Assembly: GCF_030758955.1 (NCBI RefSeq)
Contig: NZ_CP132360.1
Span: 748,904-812,903, forward strand
Source: Agrococcus beijingensis
GTDB taxonomy: Bacteria; Actinomycetota; Actinomycetes; Actinomycetales; Microbacteriaceae
Direction: 5' to 3'
DNA length: 64,000 nt
Positions within the stretch are counted from its first letter, which is position 1. Every line of letters begins with the position of its first letter. The translations under genes and the position numbers were made by a program. Below the pieces are notes generated by a model. That model saw only the letters and a list, made by a program, of their open reading frames with translations, had not been told where the DNA came from and ran no database searches. Of the stretch, positions 44,025 to 52,875 are shown in pieces.

Positions 44025-44189
44025 ATGGCGGAGTCAGGCGAGTGCCCGATGTGCGAGAGCTACGGCACGTATGTGCGCGAACCCAACGGCTCGATGACGT
44101 GCGTTGTGTGCAACACGTCCTGGGGCGGCGGCGGGGACGCTTCGAACAGACTCGGCCCGACATGGCTCCCGAAGCCACCATTGCGCTGA
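44025..44189 (+). CDS. Small zinc-ribbon protein
   Basis: This 54-residue protein has two CxxC knuckles (ECPMCESYG and CVVCNTSWGGG) 16 residues apart, the spacing of a zinc ribbon. It has no other domain. ATG 44025 lies six bases after TATGGT (44013-44018), suggesting leaderless transcription. Function unknown; such proteins are usually nucleic-acid- or protein-binding. It is too short to rely on homology, but the cysteine pattern makes it credible. Confidence 0.6.
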   Translation: MAESGECPMCESYGTYVREPNGSMTCVVCNTSWGGGGDASNRLGPTWLPKPPLR

Positions 44190-44261
44190 CGCCGACGGTC
44201 GGCGACTTGTGCGCTGCCGGCCGAGCCGTCCCACGGCGGCCCAGCGGGCTACCGTGACGAG

Positions 44262-44660
44262 GTGACCGGTCCGAATCGACCGCCCGCCGCCACGTCGGTT
44301 CGACCCGCCTTGCTGGCCCTCGCCGCCGACGCCATCCTCGTCGTCGTCTTCGCCGCCATCGGCCGGGCGAGCCACGACGAGGGGCTGACCCTCTGGGGCG
44401 TCGGCATGACCGCGCTGCCGTTCCTTATCGCGCTCGCCGTCGGCTGGGTCGTCAGCCTCGTCTGGCGCCGGCCCCTCGCGCCGCTGCGCACCGGCGTGCC
44501 GGTCTGGCTCGTGACAGTCGGCGGCGGCATGCTGCTGCGCACCCTCCTCGGCCAGGGCACGGCGCTGCCCTTCGTCATCGTCGCGACGCTGACGCTGCTA
44601 CTCATGCTCGTGGGCTGGCGCGCAATCGCAGCGCTGGTGCGCCGAGGCCGCCGCCGCTGA
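44262..44660 (+). CDS. DUF3054 membrane protein
   Basis: This 132-residue protein has four helices (about 17-36, 46-66, 77-95 and 101-120). ALAADAILVVVFAAIGRASH, then GLTLWGVGMTALPFLIALAV and GTALPFVIVATLTLLLMLVG are the features of actinobacterial DUF3054. No function is known for the family. It starts at GTG 44262, six bases after TACCGT. It is followed by the helicase gene 21 bp on. Confidence 0.88.
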   Translation: MTGPNRPPAATSVRPALLALAADAILVVVFAAIGRASHDEGLTLWGVGMTALPFLIALAVGWVVSLVWRRPLAPLRTGVPVWLVTVGGGMLLRTLLGQGTALPFVIVATLTLLLMLVGWRAIAALVRRGRRR

Positions 44661-44681
44661 CGCCTCGGTTACGTTGAGCCC

Positions 44682-46403
44682 ATGGCCACGATGATCCCCG
44701 CCAAGATCCGGCCCGGCACCCCGCCGGGCGAGGTGAAGGTCTTCGAGGCGCTCCGCGACCACCCCGGCATCGACGGCTGGGTCGTGTGGCACGGCATGCG
44801 CATCCGCCACCACGAGACGCAGGTCGAGGGCGAGGCCGACTTCGTCGTCATGGTGCCGGGCGAAGGCATGCTCGTCATCGAGGTGAAGTCGCACGACCGC
44901 ATCGAGGTGGGGGCGGATGGGTTGTGGCGGCTCGGGAGCCAGGAGCCCACCGATCGCTCCCCCTACGACCAGGCGATCGAGAACGCCCGCAGCCTGCGGT
45001 CGTGGGTCATGCGTCGCGCCTACGACCCGCGGTACCCGATCTGGCACGCGGTGTGGTTCCCGAACCGCGGCGGCGAGCTCGTCGCGCAGCTCGAGGCGCG
45101 CGTCGACGTCACGCCCGACGTCACCCTGACGCGGCCCGACCTGCAGCCCGGGCACCTCGTCACGAAGATCGTGAAAGCACTGCGCGCGGGCGAGGAGCAG
45201 CTGCGGCGTCGCGGCGTGCGCTACGAGGAGGGGCGGCCGACCGCCGACGACATCGCCGAGGCGCGCGAGCTCCTGACGCCGCCGGTGACCTGGCAGCAGG
45301 TGACCGCCGATGCTCGCGAAGCCCGCGAGCGCGACCTGCGCGAGGCGACCGAGCGCCAGGAGGAGGCACTGCAGTACTTCGCCCACTACCCGCGGCTCGT
45401 CGTGGAGGGTCCGGCGGGCACCGGCAAGACGAACATCGCCGTGCGCGCGGCGCTGCAGGCCGCCAACCGTGACGAGCGCGTGCTGCTGACGTGCTTCAAC
45501 CGCAAGCTCGAGGCCGACCTGCGGCACCGCCTGCGCGACCGCTCCGAGCTGACCGTCGCGCGCGTGCACCAGCTGATGCTCGCGCTCACGGGCCTCACGC
45601 CCCCTGACGACGCCGACGACGCCTGGTGGAACGGCACCTTGCCGAACGAGACGCTCGCCGTCACGCGGGCGCCCGACTTCGAACCTCCCTACACGTGCCT
45701 GGTCGCCGACGAGGCGCAGGATCTCGCGCGCGACTCCACCCTCGACGTGCTCGACAGCCTGCTGGTGGGCGGTCTCGCCGGCGCGCGGGTGGTCGTGGCC
45801 GGCGACTTCGACGGGCAGGACATCTACCGCCCGCGCCAGTCACGCTCGTCGAGTAGCCCGACGGAGCCGGGCGTATCGAGACGAGAAGCGCTCCTCGCCC
45901 GCCTCCCCGACGCCGGCCGCATGACCGTCACCCGCAACGTGCGCCAGCGCCCCGAGCTCGCCGCCTTCGTCGAGCAGCTGCTCGGCGACGACGTCTACGC
46001 GCAGTACGACCGCGCCGAGGTGGGCGCCGACTGCGGCCAGGTGCTGCGGTTCGACAGCGCCGAGCACCAGCAGCGGCTGCTGCAGCAGGTGCTGCGCGAC
46101 GTGTGGGAGGAGGGCTGGGAGTCCCGCGACATCCTCCTGCTCTCCCCGCGCCGCGCCTCCGCTGCCCGCACCGCGACGGGCACTGTGGCGGATGCCTTGG
46201 CGCCCGACGGCGCGGACGGTCCCGGTATCCGATGGGGCACCGTGCACCTCTTCAAGGGGCTCGAGGCTCCGGTGGTCGTGCTGACCGACGTCGACGACGC
46301 CACCCCGAACTGGCAGGACCTCCTCTACGTCGGCGCGACCCGAGCGACCGAGCGGCTCATCGTGCTGACGAGCGCCGACGAGGTCGCCGACCGCGTGCCG
46401 TAG
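44682..46403 (+). CDS. NERD-domain UvrD-like helicase
   Basis: This 573-residue protein has an N-terminal NERD nuclease-related domain (about 15-130; GEADFVVMVPGEGMLVIEVK holds the D...E-x-K catalytic set) and an SF1 helicase. Helicase motifs are Walker A VEGPAGTGKTNIA, motif II VADEAQDLARD, motif III-like VVAGDFDGQDIYR and motif VI LLYVGATRATERLIVL. It is probably involved in processing damaged or foreign DNA. Residues ~388-402 (SRSSSSPTEPGVSRR) are encoded by a REP-like palindrome that has become part of the gene. TACGTT lies six bases before ATG 44682. Confidence 0.9.
   Translation: MATMIPAKIRPGTPPGEVKVFEALRDHPGIDGWVVWHGMRIRHHETQVEGEADFVVMVPGEGMLVIEVKSHDRIEVGADGLWRLGSQEPTDRSPYDQAIENARSLRSWVMRRAYDPRYPIWHAVWFPNRGGELVAQLEARVDVTPDVTLTRPDLQPGHLVTKIVKALRAGEEQLRRRGVRYEEGRPTADDIAEARELLTPPVTWQQVTADAREARERDLREATERQEEALQYFAHYPRLVVEGPAGTGKTNIAVRAALQAANRDERVLLTCFNRKLEADLRHRLRDRSELTVARVHQLMLALTGLTPPDDADDAWWNGTLPNETLAVTRAPDFEPPYTCLVADEAQDLARDSTLDVLDSLLVGGLAGARVVVAGDFDGQDIYRPRQSRSSSSPTEPGVSRREALLARLPDAGRMTVTRNVRQRPELAAFVEQLLGDDVYAQYDRAEVGADCGQVLRFDSAEHQQRLLQQVLRDVWEEGWESRDILLLSPRRASAARTATGTVADALAPDGADGPGIRWGTVHLFKGLEAPVVVLTDVDDATPNWQDLLYVGATRATERLIVLTSADEVADRVP
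45844..45884. repeat. REP-like palindrome inside a coding region
   Basis: CTCGTCGAGTAGCCC and GGGCGTATCGAGACGAG are imperfect inverses around GACGGAGCC. This is the typical Microbacteriaceae intergenic GTCGAGTAG...TATCGAGAC palindrome, yet it lies within the helicase gene and is read through in frame. Confidence 0.65.
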
Positions 46404-46498
46404 CCCTAGGGAGCCAGCAGACCTGACGGGACCCGTGTGCTCGGGCGCGACACCGGTCTAGAGACCGCAGCTCCGAGCCCTCTCCGTCCCCTCCACGA

Positions 46499-46545
46499 GC
46501 AGGTCCCCGCGTTCGGCTGGAGCGCAGCCGGCCGTGGGGACCTGC
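46499..46545. terminator. Two-way terminator between convergent genes
   Basis: GCAGGTCCCC (46499-46508) and GGGGACCTGC (46536-46545) are perfect inverses, and CGGCTG/CAGCCG pair inside, giving an extended hairpin. It sits between the ends of the helicase (46403) and the MFS gene (46577). Confidence 0.75.
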
Positions 46546-46576
46546 GAGGAGGAGCGGGCCCGATGGCCCGCCCGCG

Positions 46577-47905
46577 TCAGTCGAACGACTCCTGCTTGGC
46601 GACCATCCGGGTGAAGAACGGCAGCGTGATGAGCGCGACGACACCCGCGAGCGCCACGTAAATGCCCGTCGCGAGCGGCGTGAAGCCGATCGCCCAGGTC
46701 ATCAGCGCGGGCGTGAAGCCGGCGAAGAAGATCGCGGCGATGTTGTAGGAGAACGAGGTGCCGGTCGAGCGCACCTCGGGCGGGAAGGCTCGCGCGAGCG
46801 CCGAGGGGATGATGCCGGCGAAGCCCGACACCGCCACGCAGAGCACGATGTGGATGCCGATCAGCATGGGCAGCGTCGGCACGGCGTGCAGCAGCGCGAG
46901 CGCCGGCACGGGCACGACGATGAGCGCCCAGGTCGTCCAGCGCAGGGTGCGGCGGGTGCCGAACCGGTCAGCGAGGCGGCCGGCGTAGACGCAGGCGAAG
47001 ATCATCACGAGGTTGCCGGCGAGGGACGCCCAGAACGCCTCGTTCGAGGTGAAGCCCAGGCCGGCCGCATCCGACGCGTAGTAGACGGTCGAGTAGATGA
47101 CCAGCGCGTAGACGCTCACCTGCCAGAGGATCGCCATGAGCGCCGCCACGAGCAGCTGCTTCCGGTACGAGCGGAAGAGATCACGGATCGGCGTCTGCTT
47201 CTTCGCGCCGAGGTCCTCCTTCATCTGGAGGAACTCCTCGGTCTCGTTGAGCTGCTTGCGGATGTAGATGGCCACGGGCACGATCAGCAGGCCGACGAAG
47301 AAGGGGATGCGCCACGCCCACGCGACGATCTCCTCCTCCGGGAAGGCGGAGGTGATGATGACGCCGAGCAGCGCCGACATCGCGTTCGCGATGCCCATCG
47401 AGCCCTGCAACCAGCCGGTGAGGCCGGCGCGGCGCTCCGGCGGGGCCTTCTCCACGAGGTACGAGGTCGCGCCGCCGATCTCGCCCCCCGCGGAGAAGCC
47501 CTGGAAGAGCCGGCCGATCGTGAGCAGGATCGGCGCACCGATGCCGATCGCCCAGATGGGCGGGGCGAAGCCGATGATGAAGGTGCCGACGGCCATGAGC
47601 GACACGGTCAGCATGAGCGTGGCCTTGCGCCCGTGCGTGTCACGGTAGGAGCCGAGCACGATCGCGCCGAGCGGGCGGGCGATGAAGCCCACCGCGAAGA
47701 CGAGGAACGTGGCGATCATGCCTGAGCCGGTGTCGCCCTGCATGAAGAAGTTCGCGCTGATGTAGGCGGCGAAGAAGGCGTAGCTCGAGAAGTCGAACCA
47801 CTCGAGGGCGTTGCCGGCGGCTGCGGCGGCGACGACCTTCTTGAGCGGATCCTTCTGCTTCGAGCGCGCGGCGTCGGGCGGCGAGGCGGAGGAGGTCATG
47901 GTCAT
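46577..47905 (-). CDS. MHS-family MFS transporter
   Basis: This 442-residue 12-helix metabolite:H+ symporter has AAAAGNALEWFDFSSYAFFA in helix 1, loop 2-3 motif GSYRDTHGRKATLMLTVSLM, and helix 4 GRLFQGFSAGGEIGGATSYL, as in shikimate, proline/betaine and dicarboxylate carriers. It has an intact frame, unlike the MHS pseudogene at 23427. It probably once imported the substrate of the downstream-reading amidase gene upstream of it (47950), which is now truncated. Confidence 0.92.
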   Translation of the reverse strand: MTMTSSASPPDAARSKQKDPLKKVVAAAAAGNALEWFDFSSYAFFAAYISANFFMQGDTGSGMIATFLVFAVGFIARPLGAIVLGSYRDTHGRKATLMLTVSLMAVGTFIIGFAPPIWAIGIGAPILLTIGRLFQGFSAGGEIGGATSYLVEKAPPERRAGLTGWLQGSMGIANAMSALLGVIITSAFPEEEIVAWAWRIPFFVGLLIVPVAIYIRKQLNETEEFLQMKEDLGAKKQTPIRDLFRSYRKQLLVAALMAILWQVSVYALVIYSTVYYASDAAGLGFTSNEAFWASLAGNLVMIFACVYAGRLADRFGTRRTLRWTTWALIVVPVPALALLHAVPTLPMLIGIHIVLCVAVSGFAGIIPSALARAFPPEVRSTGTSFSYNIAAIFFAGFTPALMTWAIGFTPLATGIYVALAGVVALITLPFFTRMVAKQESFD

Positions 47906-47949
47906 GGGAGCCCTTGGGATAGAGGAGATCGGACGGGTGGGTGGTCGGC

Positions 47950-48771
47950 TCAGGCCAGCAGCGCTTCGGTGCGATCGAGCTGGGTGAGCACATCGATGAG
48001 GACGTCGACACCGCGCACGATGTCGTCCGTCGGGGTGAACTCCTCCGGCGCGTGGCTGCGACCACCGACGGAGGGGATGAAGATCATGGCCATCGGCCCG
48101 AGGTGGGCGAGGTGCGCGGCGTCGTGGCCGGCGCCCGAGGGCACCGCCTTCCAGGAGTAGCCGAGCCGGTCGGCGCTCTTGGCGATGAGGTCGCGGATCG
48201 CGGGCGACGTGGGCACTGCATCCTGGTCGGTCAGCCACTCGATCATGAGGCCGACTCCCCGGCGCTCGGCCTCGAGCCCGATGTCCTTGGCGAGGCGACC
48301 CTTCACGCCGCTCAGCCACTCCGAGTCGGTCGAGCGCAGCTCGGCCCACAGCCGCGCCTCGGAGGGCACGATGTTGAACGAGCCCGGGTACGCCTCGATG
48401 CGCCCGGTGGTGGCGACGCCGTGCACCGGCGCCCCGCAGCCTTCGCGCTCGATCGTGAGCACGGCGGATGCAGCCGCAGTCAGCGCATCCATGCGTGCGT
48501 CCATCGGCGTCGCGCCCGCATGGTCCTGGCGGCCGGTGAAGGTCGCCATCAGTCGGTCGATGCCAGCGATCGCCGTGACGATGCCGATCTCGTCGCCCGA
48601 GCGCTCGAGCATCGGACCCTGCTCGATGTGCAGCTCGATGTAGGCGTGGAGCGAGCCGGGCTGCCAGGCGTTCGCGAGCGCGCGCTGCGGGTCGAGCCCG
48701 AAGCGCTCCATCGTGCTGCCGAGCGTCGCGCCGCTCGTGCCCTGCATGTCGAGGTGCTCGGGCAGCAGCAC
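47950..48771 (-). pseudogene. M20-family amidase/carbamoylase, 5'-truncated
   Basis: These are the C-terminal 273 residues of a hydantoinase/carbamoylase-type Zn-amidase (allantoate amidohydrolase or N-carbamoyl-L-amino acid hydrolase family). The dimerisation domain (FTGRQDHAGATPMDARMDAL) and the last ligand region (GGRSHAPEEFTPTDDI) are present, but the first ~140 residues with the catalytic His, Asp and Glu ligands are missing. The frame meets a stop about ten codons before GTG 48771. It cannot be active. The break abuts the LysR promoter. Confidence 0.8.
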
Positions 48772-48869
48772 ACCGGCGACAGGGCCGACGGGCTGTGGTC
48801 AATCGGGCAGCAACTCTAGCGAGACCCGGTCGGGCGCGCCGTCCGGAGCTCGACCGCTACCGTGTGCTG

Positions 48870-49766
48870 GTGGAGATCCGCAAGGCCCGCGCCTTCCTGG
48901 CCCTCGCCGAAGACCTGCACTTCGGGCGTGCGGCGGCGCGGCTGCACATCGCGCAGTCGGCGCTCAGCCGATTGATCCGGCAGCTTGAGCAGGATTTCGG
49001 CGCGGCGCTCTTCGCGCGCACCACCCGCGATGTCACGCTCACGGTGCAGGGCGAGGCGCTCGTCGGTCCGGCGCGAGAGCTCGTGACGCTCTCCGAGCGG
49101 ATGCACGAGATCGTGCGTCGCGCGGCGACAGGCGAGACCGGTCGCGTTCGGCTCGGCTTCGCGGGAGCGTCAGTCAATCACCTCGTCGCAGACCTCATCA
49201 AGGGGGTACGGCGCGCGCACCCGGGCCTGACGGTCGAGCTCGAGAGCGCGCAGCTCTCGCATCCTGGCCTCGAGCGGCTGCGCGACGGCAGCCTCGACGT
49301 CCTCCTCGGCCGGTGGGACTTCCTGCCCCGGGAGGTGGGCTCGCGCGTGATCGCGCGCGAGTCGCTCCTCGTCGCGCTGCCGTCGCACCACCGCCTCGCG
49401 CGGCGCAGCGAGCTGCGGCCCGACGACCTGGCAGCAGAACCGTGGGTGGTGCTGCCAGGAGGCAGCGGCGCGACGCTCTCGAACCGCCTCCACATGCTCG
49501 GCCTGCAAGGGCGGTTCGTGCCACGGATCGTGCAGACGGCTCCGGATTCCGCGACGGAGCTGCTGCTCGTGAACGCCGGCGAGGGCATCGCGCTGACGCT
49601 TTCGGGCGTGCGCGACAACCTCCCGGCGCGCGGCGTCGAGTTCCGCCCGCTGACGGCTGACCTCGGCGCGGTCGCGGTCCGGCTCGCCTGGCGGTCCGGG
49701 TCTGTCGATCCTGCCGTGCAGGCCGTGCTCGACGTCTCCCGCCGCGTCTTCTCCGACGGCGCGTGA
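48870..49766 (+). CDS. LysR-family transcriptional regulator
   Basis: This 298-residue regulator has an N-terminal winged HTH: FLALAEDLHFGRAAARLHIA, then QSALSRLIRQLEQDFGAALF and TRDVTLTVQGE. The two-lobe effector domain starts at RVRLGFAGASVNHLVADLI. GTG 48870 is chosen because the family start lies here and TACCGT (48858-48863) is six bases upstream. It is convergent with the CoA-transferase gene and may control it or the former amidase/MHS pair. The palindrome at 51114-51131 is a candidate target. Confidence 0.92.
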   Translation: MEIRKARAFLALAEDLHFGRAAARLHIAQSALSRLIRQLEQDFGAALFARTTRDVTLTVQGEALVGPARELVTLSERMHEIVRRAATGETGRVRLGFAGASVNHLVADLIKGVRRAHPGLTVELESAQLSHPGLERLRDGSLDVLLGRWDFLPREVGSRVIARESLLVALPSHHRLARRSELRPDDLAAEPWVVLPGGSGATLSNRLHMLGLQGRFVPRIVQTAPDSATELLLVNAGEGIALTLSGVRDNLPARGVEFRPLTADLGAVAVRLAWRSGSVDPAVQAVLDVSRRVFSDGA

Positions 49767-49794
49767 TGCGCCTACCGCGGGTGCGGCGATGCCG

Positions 49795-50979
49795 TCAGCG
49801 CTCGCTGGCGAGCCAGCGCAGCACTCGCCCGCGGTCGCCGTCCAGCGCAGGCGGCGCTTGCGAGTAGTCGACCTTGGCGTTCTCGTAGCTGACAGGGTGA
49901 CGGACGGTGGGAACACCGGAGCCAGGCGGGCCCGCGAGCGCGATCGGTTCGAGGCCAAGCTGATCGGCAAGACGAACGCCGCCGTCGATGCCCTGAATCG
50001 GCCCACACGGCACCCCCGCGGCACGGAGCGCGTCGAACCACACATCCGCCCCAGCCGTCCGCAGCCGTTCCACGAGCAGCTCGCGGAGCAGCGCGCGGTT
50101 CGCGTTCCGGGCACCCATCGTCGCGAAGCGCTGATCGGCGGGCGCGTCCGGCAGCCCTACCACCTCGCACAGATGCGCGAACTGACGGTCGTTGCCGACG
50201 GCGATCACGAGTTGGCGATCGGCGGTCGGGAACGGTTCGTATGGGTACAGGCTCGGATGCTCATTGCCCATGCGGGCGGGAACGATGCCAGCCGCGACGT
50301 GCGCCGACGCCTGGTTCACGAGACCTGACAGGATCGAGGACAGGAGATTCGTCTCGATGCGGTCGCCGGTCCCTGTCGCGCTGCGCGCGTGCAGCGCGGC
50401 GAGGATGCCTGCGGTTGCATGCAGGCCTGTGATCACATCGACCACGGCGACCCCGACCTTGAGAGGATCGCCCTCAGCCTCGCCAGTCAACGACATCAGG
50501 CCCGAGACGGCCTGCGCGAGCAGGTCGTAGCCGGGCAGGTCGGCGCCGCCCTTCGAACCGAAGCCGGTCACCGAGGCGTAGATCAGCTCTGGGTGCCGAG
50601 CGCGGACCGTCTCGGCGTCGAGCCCGAACCGCTTGAGGCCCCCCGGCCGGAAGTTCTCCACCAGGACGTCGGCACGGTCGACGATCCGATTCGCGAGCGC
50701 CAGCTGCTCAGGATCGGAGAAGTCGATGGCGATCGAGTACTTGTTGCGGTTGGCGGTCAGGTAGTAGGTGCCGACCCCGTCGCGCACCGGCGGCACCCAG
50801 CCCCGGGTGTCATCGCCATGCGGACTCTCGACCTTGACGACGAGCGCGCCCATGTCGGCGAGGAGCATGGTCGCGTACGGACCCGCGAGCACGCGGCTGA
50901 GGTCCGCGACCACCACGCCCGCGAGCGGCCCGCCGAAGGGGCGCTCGAAGATCGACTCATAGTCGGTCGCTGCAATCAC
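49795..50979 (-). CDS. Type III (CaiB/BaiF) CoA-transferase
   Basis: This 394-residue family III CoA-transferase moves CoA between carboxylic acids. VVVADLSRVLAGPYATMLLA near the N-terminus, KVESPHGDDTRGW and the catalytic aspartate in LPGYDLLAQ (Asp152) are all present. It starts at GTG 50979 with AAGGAG seven bases ahead. It is divergent from a glutaryl-CoA dehydrogenase-like gene, which matches the succinate:glutarate CoA-transferase/GCDH pairing used to degrade glutarate. That substrate is inferred from the neighbour. Confidence 0.92.
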   Translation of the reverse strand: MIAATDYESIFERPFGGPLAGVVVADLSRVLAGPYATMLLADMGALVVKVESPHGDDTRGWVPPVRDGVGTYYLTANRNKYSIAIDFSDPEQLALANRIVDRADVLVENFRPGGLKRFGLDAETVRARHPELIYASVTGFGSKGGADLPGYDLLAQAVSGLMSLTGEAEGDPLKVGVAVVDVITGLHATAGILAALHARSATGTGDRIETNLLSSILSGLVNQASAHVAAGIVPARMGNEHPSLYPYEPFPTADRQLVIAVGNDRQFAHLCEVVGLPDAPADQRFATMGARNANRALLRELLVERLRTAGADVWFDALRAAGVPCGPIQGIDGGVRLADQLGLEPIALAGPPGSGVPTVRHPVSYENAKVDYSQAPPALDGDRGRVLRWLASER

Positions 50980-51113
50980 TTGATGCTCCTTCGCTCCGCG
51001 CCCAGGTACATGACGAGGCGCGGCTCCGCGCAGACTGCCGGCGACCAGTCGCGACTCGCTGAGCGGACGGGTCGAGCCTCCCTGCGGGATGCCGTCCGCC
51101 GGGCTACTGATGC

Positions 51114-51131
51114 TCGATCGACATCGATCGA
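51114..51131. promoter_or_regulatory. Palindromic operator candidate
   Basis: TCGATCGA-CA-TCGATCGA consists of two 8-bp palindromes two bases apart, overall almost symmetric. It lies in the 229-bp gap between the divergent CoA-transferase and acyl-CoA dehydrogenase genes and could bind a regulator controlling both. Confidence 0.55.
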
Positions 51132-51208
51132 TACCAAACGTGCGCTCGCGGAGCATCAGTCGGTGACTGCCCCCACACTGGTCACGCAGACCGAGAGAAG
51201 GAGTCTCC

Positions 51209-52393
51209 GTGACCATCGACAGCAGCGCCGTGCGCAGCGCCAGCGACCTGATGCGGCTCGACGAGGAGCTGAGCGCGCGCGAGCTCGCCGTCCGCGACGG
51301 CGTGCGCGAGTTCGTCGACCGCCGAATCCGCCCCAACATCGCTGAGTGGTACGACGCCGCGGTGTTCCCGCTCCAGCTGGTGCCTGAGATGGCCGAGCTC
51401 GGTCTGCTCGGCATGCACATCACGGGCTACGGATGCGCGGGGCGCTCCGCGGTCGAGTACGGCATCGCGATGCAGGAGCTCGAGGCGGGCGACAGCGGGA
51501 TCCGCACCTTCGTGTCGGTGCAGGGGTCGCTCGCGATGACGGCGATCGTCAAGCACGGCTCCGAGGAGCAGAAGCAGACATGGCTGCCGCGCATGGCCGC
51601 GGGCGAGGTGATCGGCTGCTTCGGGCTGACCGAGCCGACGGCAGGCTCCGACCCGTCGAGCATGCGAACCACCGCTCGCCGAGACGGCGACGAGTGGGTG
51701 ATCGACGGTGCGAAGCGGTGGATCGGCCTGGCGTCGATCGCGCAGATCGCGATCATCTGGGCCGCGACTGACGAGGGAGTGCGCGGGTTCATCGTGCCGA
51801 CCGACGCGGAGGGCTTCACCGCAACCCCCATCGGGCAGAAGCTCTCGATGCGAGCGTCGATCCAGTGCGACATCGCGCTCGACCGCGTGCGGCTGCCGGC
51901 CGATGCGCTCCTGCCCGGCGCGAATGGCCTCAGCGGCCCCTTCTCCTGCCTGAACGAGGCCCGCTACGGCATCGCCTGGGGCGCGGTCGGCGCCGCCCGC
52001 GACAGCTTCGACGCTGCGCTCGCCTACGCGCTGGACCGCATGCAGTTCGGCAAGCCGCTCGCCGGCTACCAGCTCACCCAGCTCAAGCTCGTCAACTGGG
52101 CGCTGGAGATCCAGAAGGCACAACTGCTCGCGCTGCAACTCGGGCGGCGCAAGGACGCCGGTACCCTCGAGCACCACATGATCTCAGTCGCGAAGCTCAA
52201 TAACACTCGCATCGCGATCGACATCGCTCGCGAGGCGCGCGCGGTGCTCGGCGGCAACGGCATCACCCTCGACTACTCGCCGCTGCGGCACGCAAACAAC
52301 CTCGAGTCCGTGCGCACCTACGAGGGCACCGACGAGGTCCACACGCTCATCCTCGGCAACCAAATCACCGGCATCCCCGCGTTCCGCGGCTGA
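51209..52393 (+). CDS. Acyl-CoA dehydrogenase, glutaryl-CoA dehydrogenase-like
   Basis: This 394-residue FAD enzyme is predicted to oxidise and decarboxylate glutaryl-CoA to crotonyl-CoA, or to dehydrogenate a related acyl-CoA. VIGCFGLTEPTAGSDPSSMR, then WIGLASIAQIAIIW line the FAD and substrate sites, FNEARYGIAWG-like CLNEARYGIAWG follows, and the catalytic glutamate is E372 in RTYEGTDEVH, placed as in GCDH. The closeness to GCDH rests on motifs only. It starts at GTG 51209 behind AGAAGGAG. Confidence 0.9.
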   Translation: MTIDSSAVRSASDLMRLDEELSARELAVRDGVREFVDRRIRPNIAEWYDAAVFPLQLVPEMAELGLLGMHITGYGCAGRSAVEYGIAMQELEAGDSGIRTFVSVQGSLAMTAIVKHGSEEQKQTWLPRMAAGEVIGCFGLTEPTAGSDPSSMRTTARRDGDEWVIDGAKRWIGLASIAQIAIIWAATDEGVRGFIVPTDAEGFTATPIGQKLSMRASIQCDIALDRVRLPADALLPGANGLSGPFSCLNEARYGIAWGAVGAARDSFDAALAYALDRMQFGKPLAGYQLTQLKLVNWALEIQKAQLLALQLGRRKDAGTLEHHMISVAKLNNTRIAIDIAREARAVLGGNGITLDYSPLRHANNLESVRTYEGTDEVHTLILGNQITGIPAFRG

Positions 52394-52875
52394 GTCGGGA
52401 TCCGGCCGGACGGCGAGACGACCGCACGCCAGTCGATCGACCCGGCGCGGGCCCTCGTCGCGGCGTCAGCAGAGCGGGTCTGACCGCTCGGGAAGCCCGC
52501 CAGGGCGCTACTCGCCGGCGAGAGACTGCGTCGTGCCGAGTACATCGGCGTCGCGCTTCAACTCCAAGCCCTCGCTCACCGGCGGCACGGTGTGTACCTC
52601 CCGTGGGATCGCGGTGACCCGGTCGTCGATTGTCGAGCGTCGGCAATGTGCGGTCAAGGGATTCGAACCCTGATCCATAGCCACATGCTATTCGGCTCCA
52701 CGACCGAGAGCTCAGCGTCGAAGCTCGCGCCCTGTCACGGCGCTCTAACCGTGTCGCCGGGACACGTGCTCGACCTAGCGACCAATCTGCGGGACAATGT
52801 CAGATAGCCCGCCACCGAGGACGGGCGAACCAGACCACACTGCAGGGCGCCGGCCGCGCCCCCGCTTGGAGTTCC
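52394..52875. other. 482-bp region with tRNA-like debris and promoter
   Basis: No protein-coding gene is supported here. The middle (52649-52720) holds a degenerate tRNA-like sequence on the minus strand. Near the right end CTCGAC (52769-52774) and GACAAT (52793-52798) are 18 bp apart and may be the metNIQ promoter. No SAM riboswitch or S-box pattern is evident in the 5' leader. The left part shows nothing recognisable. Confidence 0.45.
52649..52720 (-). pseudogene. Degenerate tRNA-like sequence
   Basis: On the minus strand, AGGGTTCGAATCCCT is a textbook T-arm, and GCTCTCGGTCGTGGAGC is a good D-arm (4-bp stem, loop with GG). The anticodon arm AATAG-CATGTGG-CTATG has a mismatch and A instead of T at position 33. 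The 3' acceptor strand GACCGCA has no complementary 5' strand. It is not a working tRNA by inspection; probably a decayed tRNA or an integration scar. Confidence 0.35.

Noticed and set aside
44034..44605. Minus-strand ORFs opposite the zinc-ribbon and DUF3054 genes
   Set aside because: They are shadows; the plus-strand frames have family motifs and -10 elements at the right spacing.
52649..52720. A functional tRNA gene
   Set aside because: The 5' acceptor strand does not pair with GACCGCA and position 33 is A, so only a remnant is reported.
52741..52875. SAM or other riboswitch before metNIQ
   Set aside because: No conserved S-box core or long terminator/anti-terminator pair could be found in the leader.
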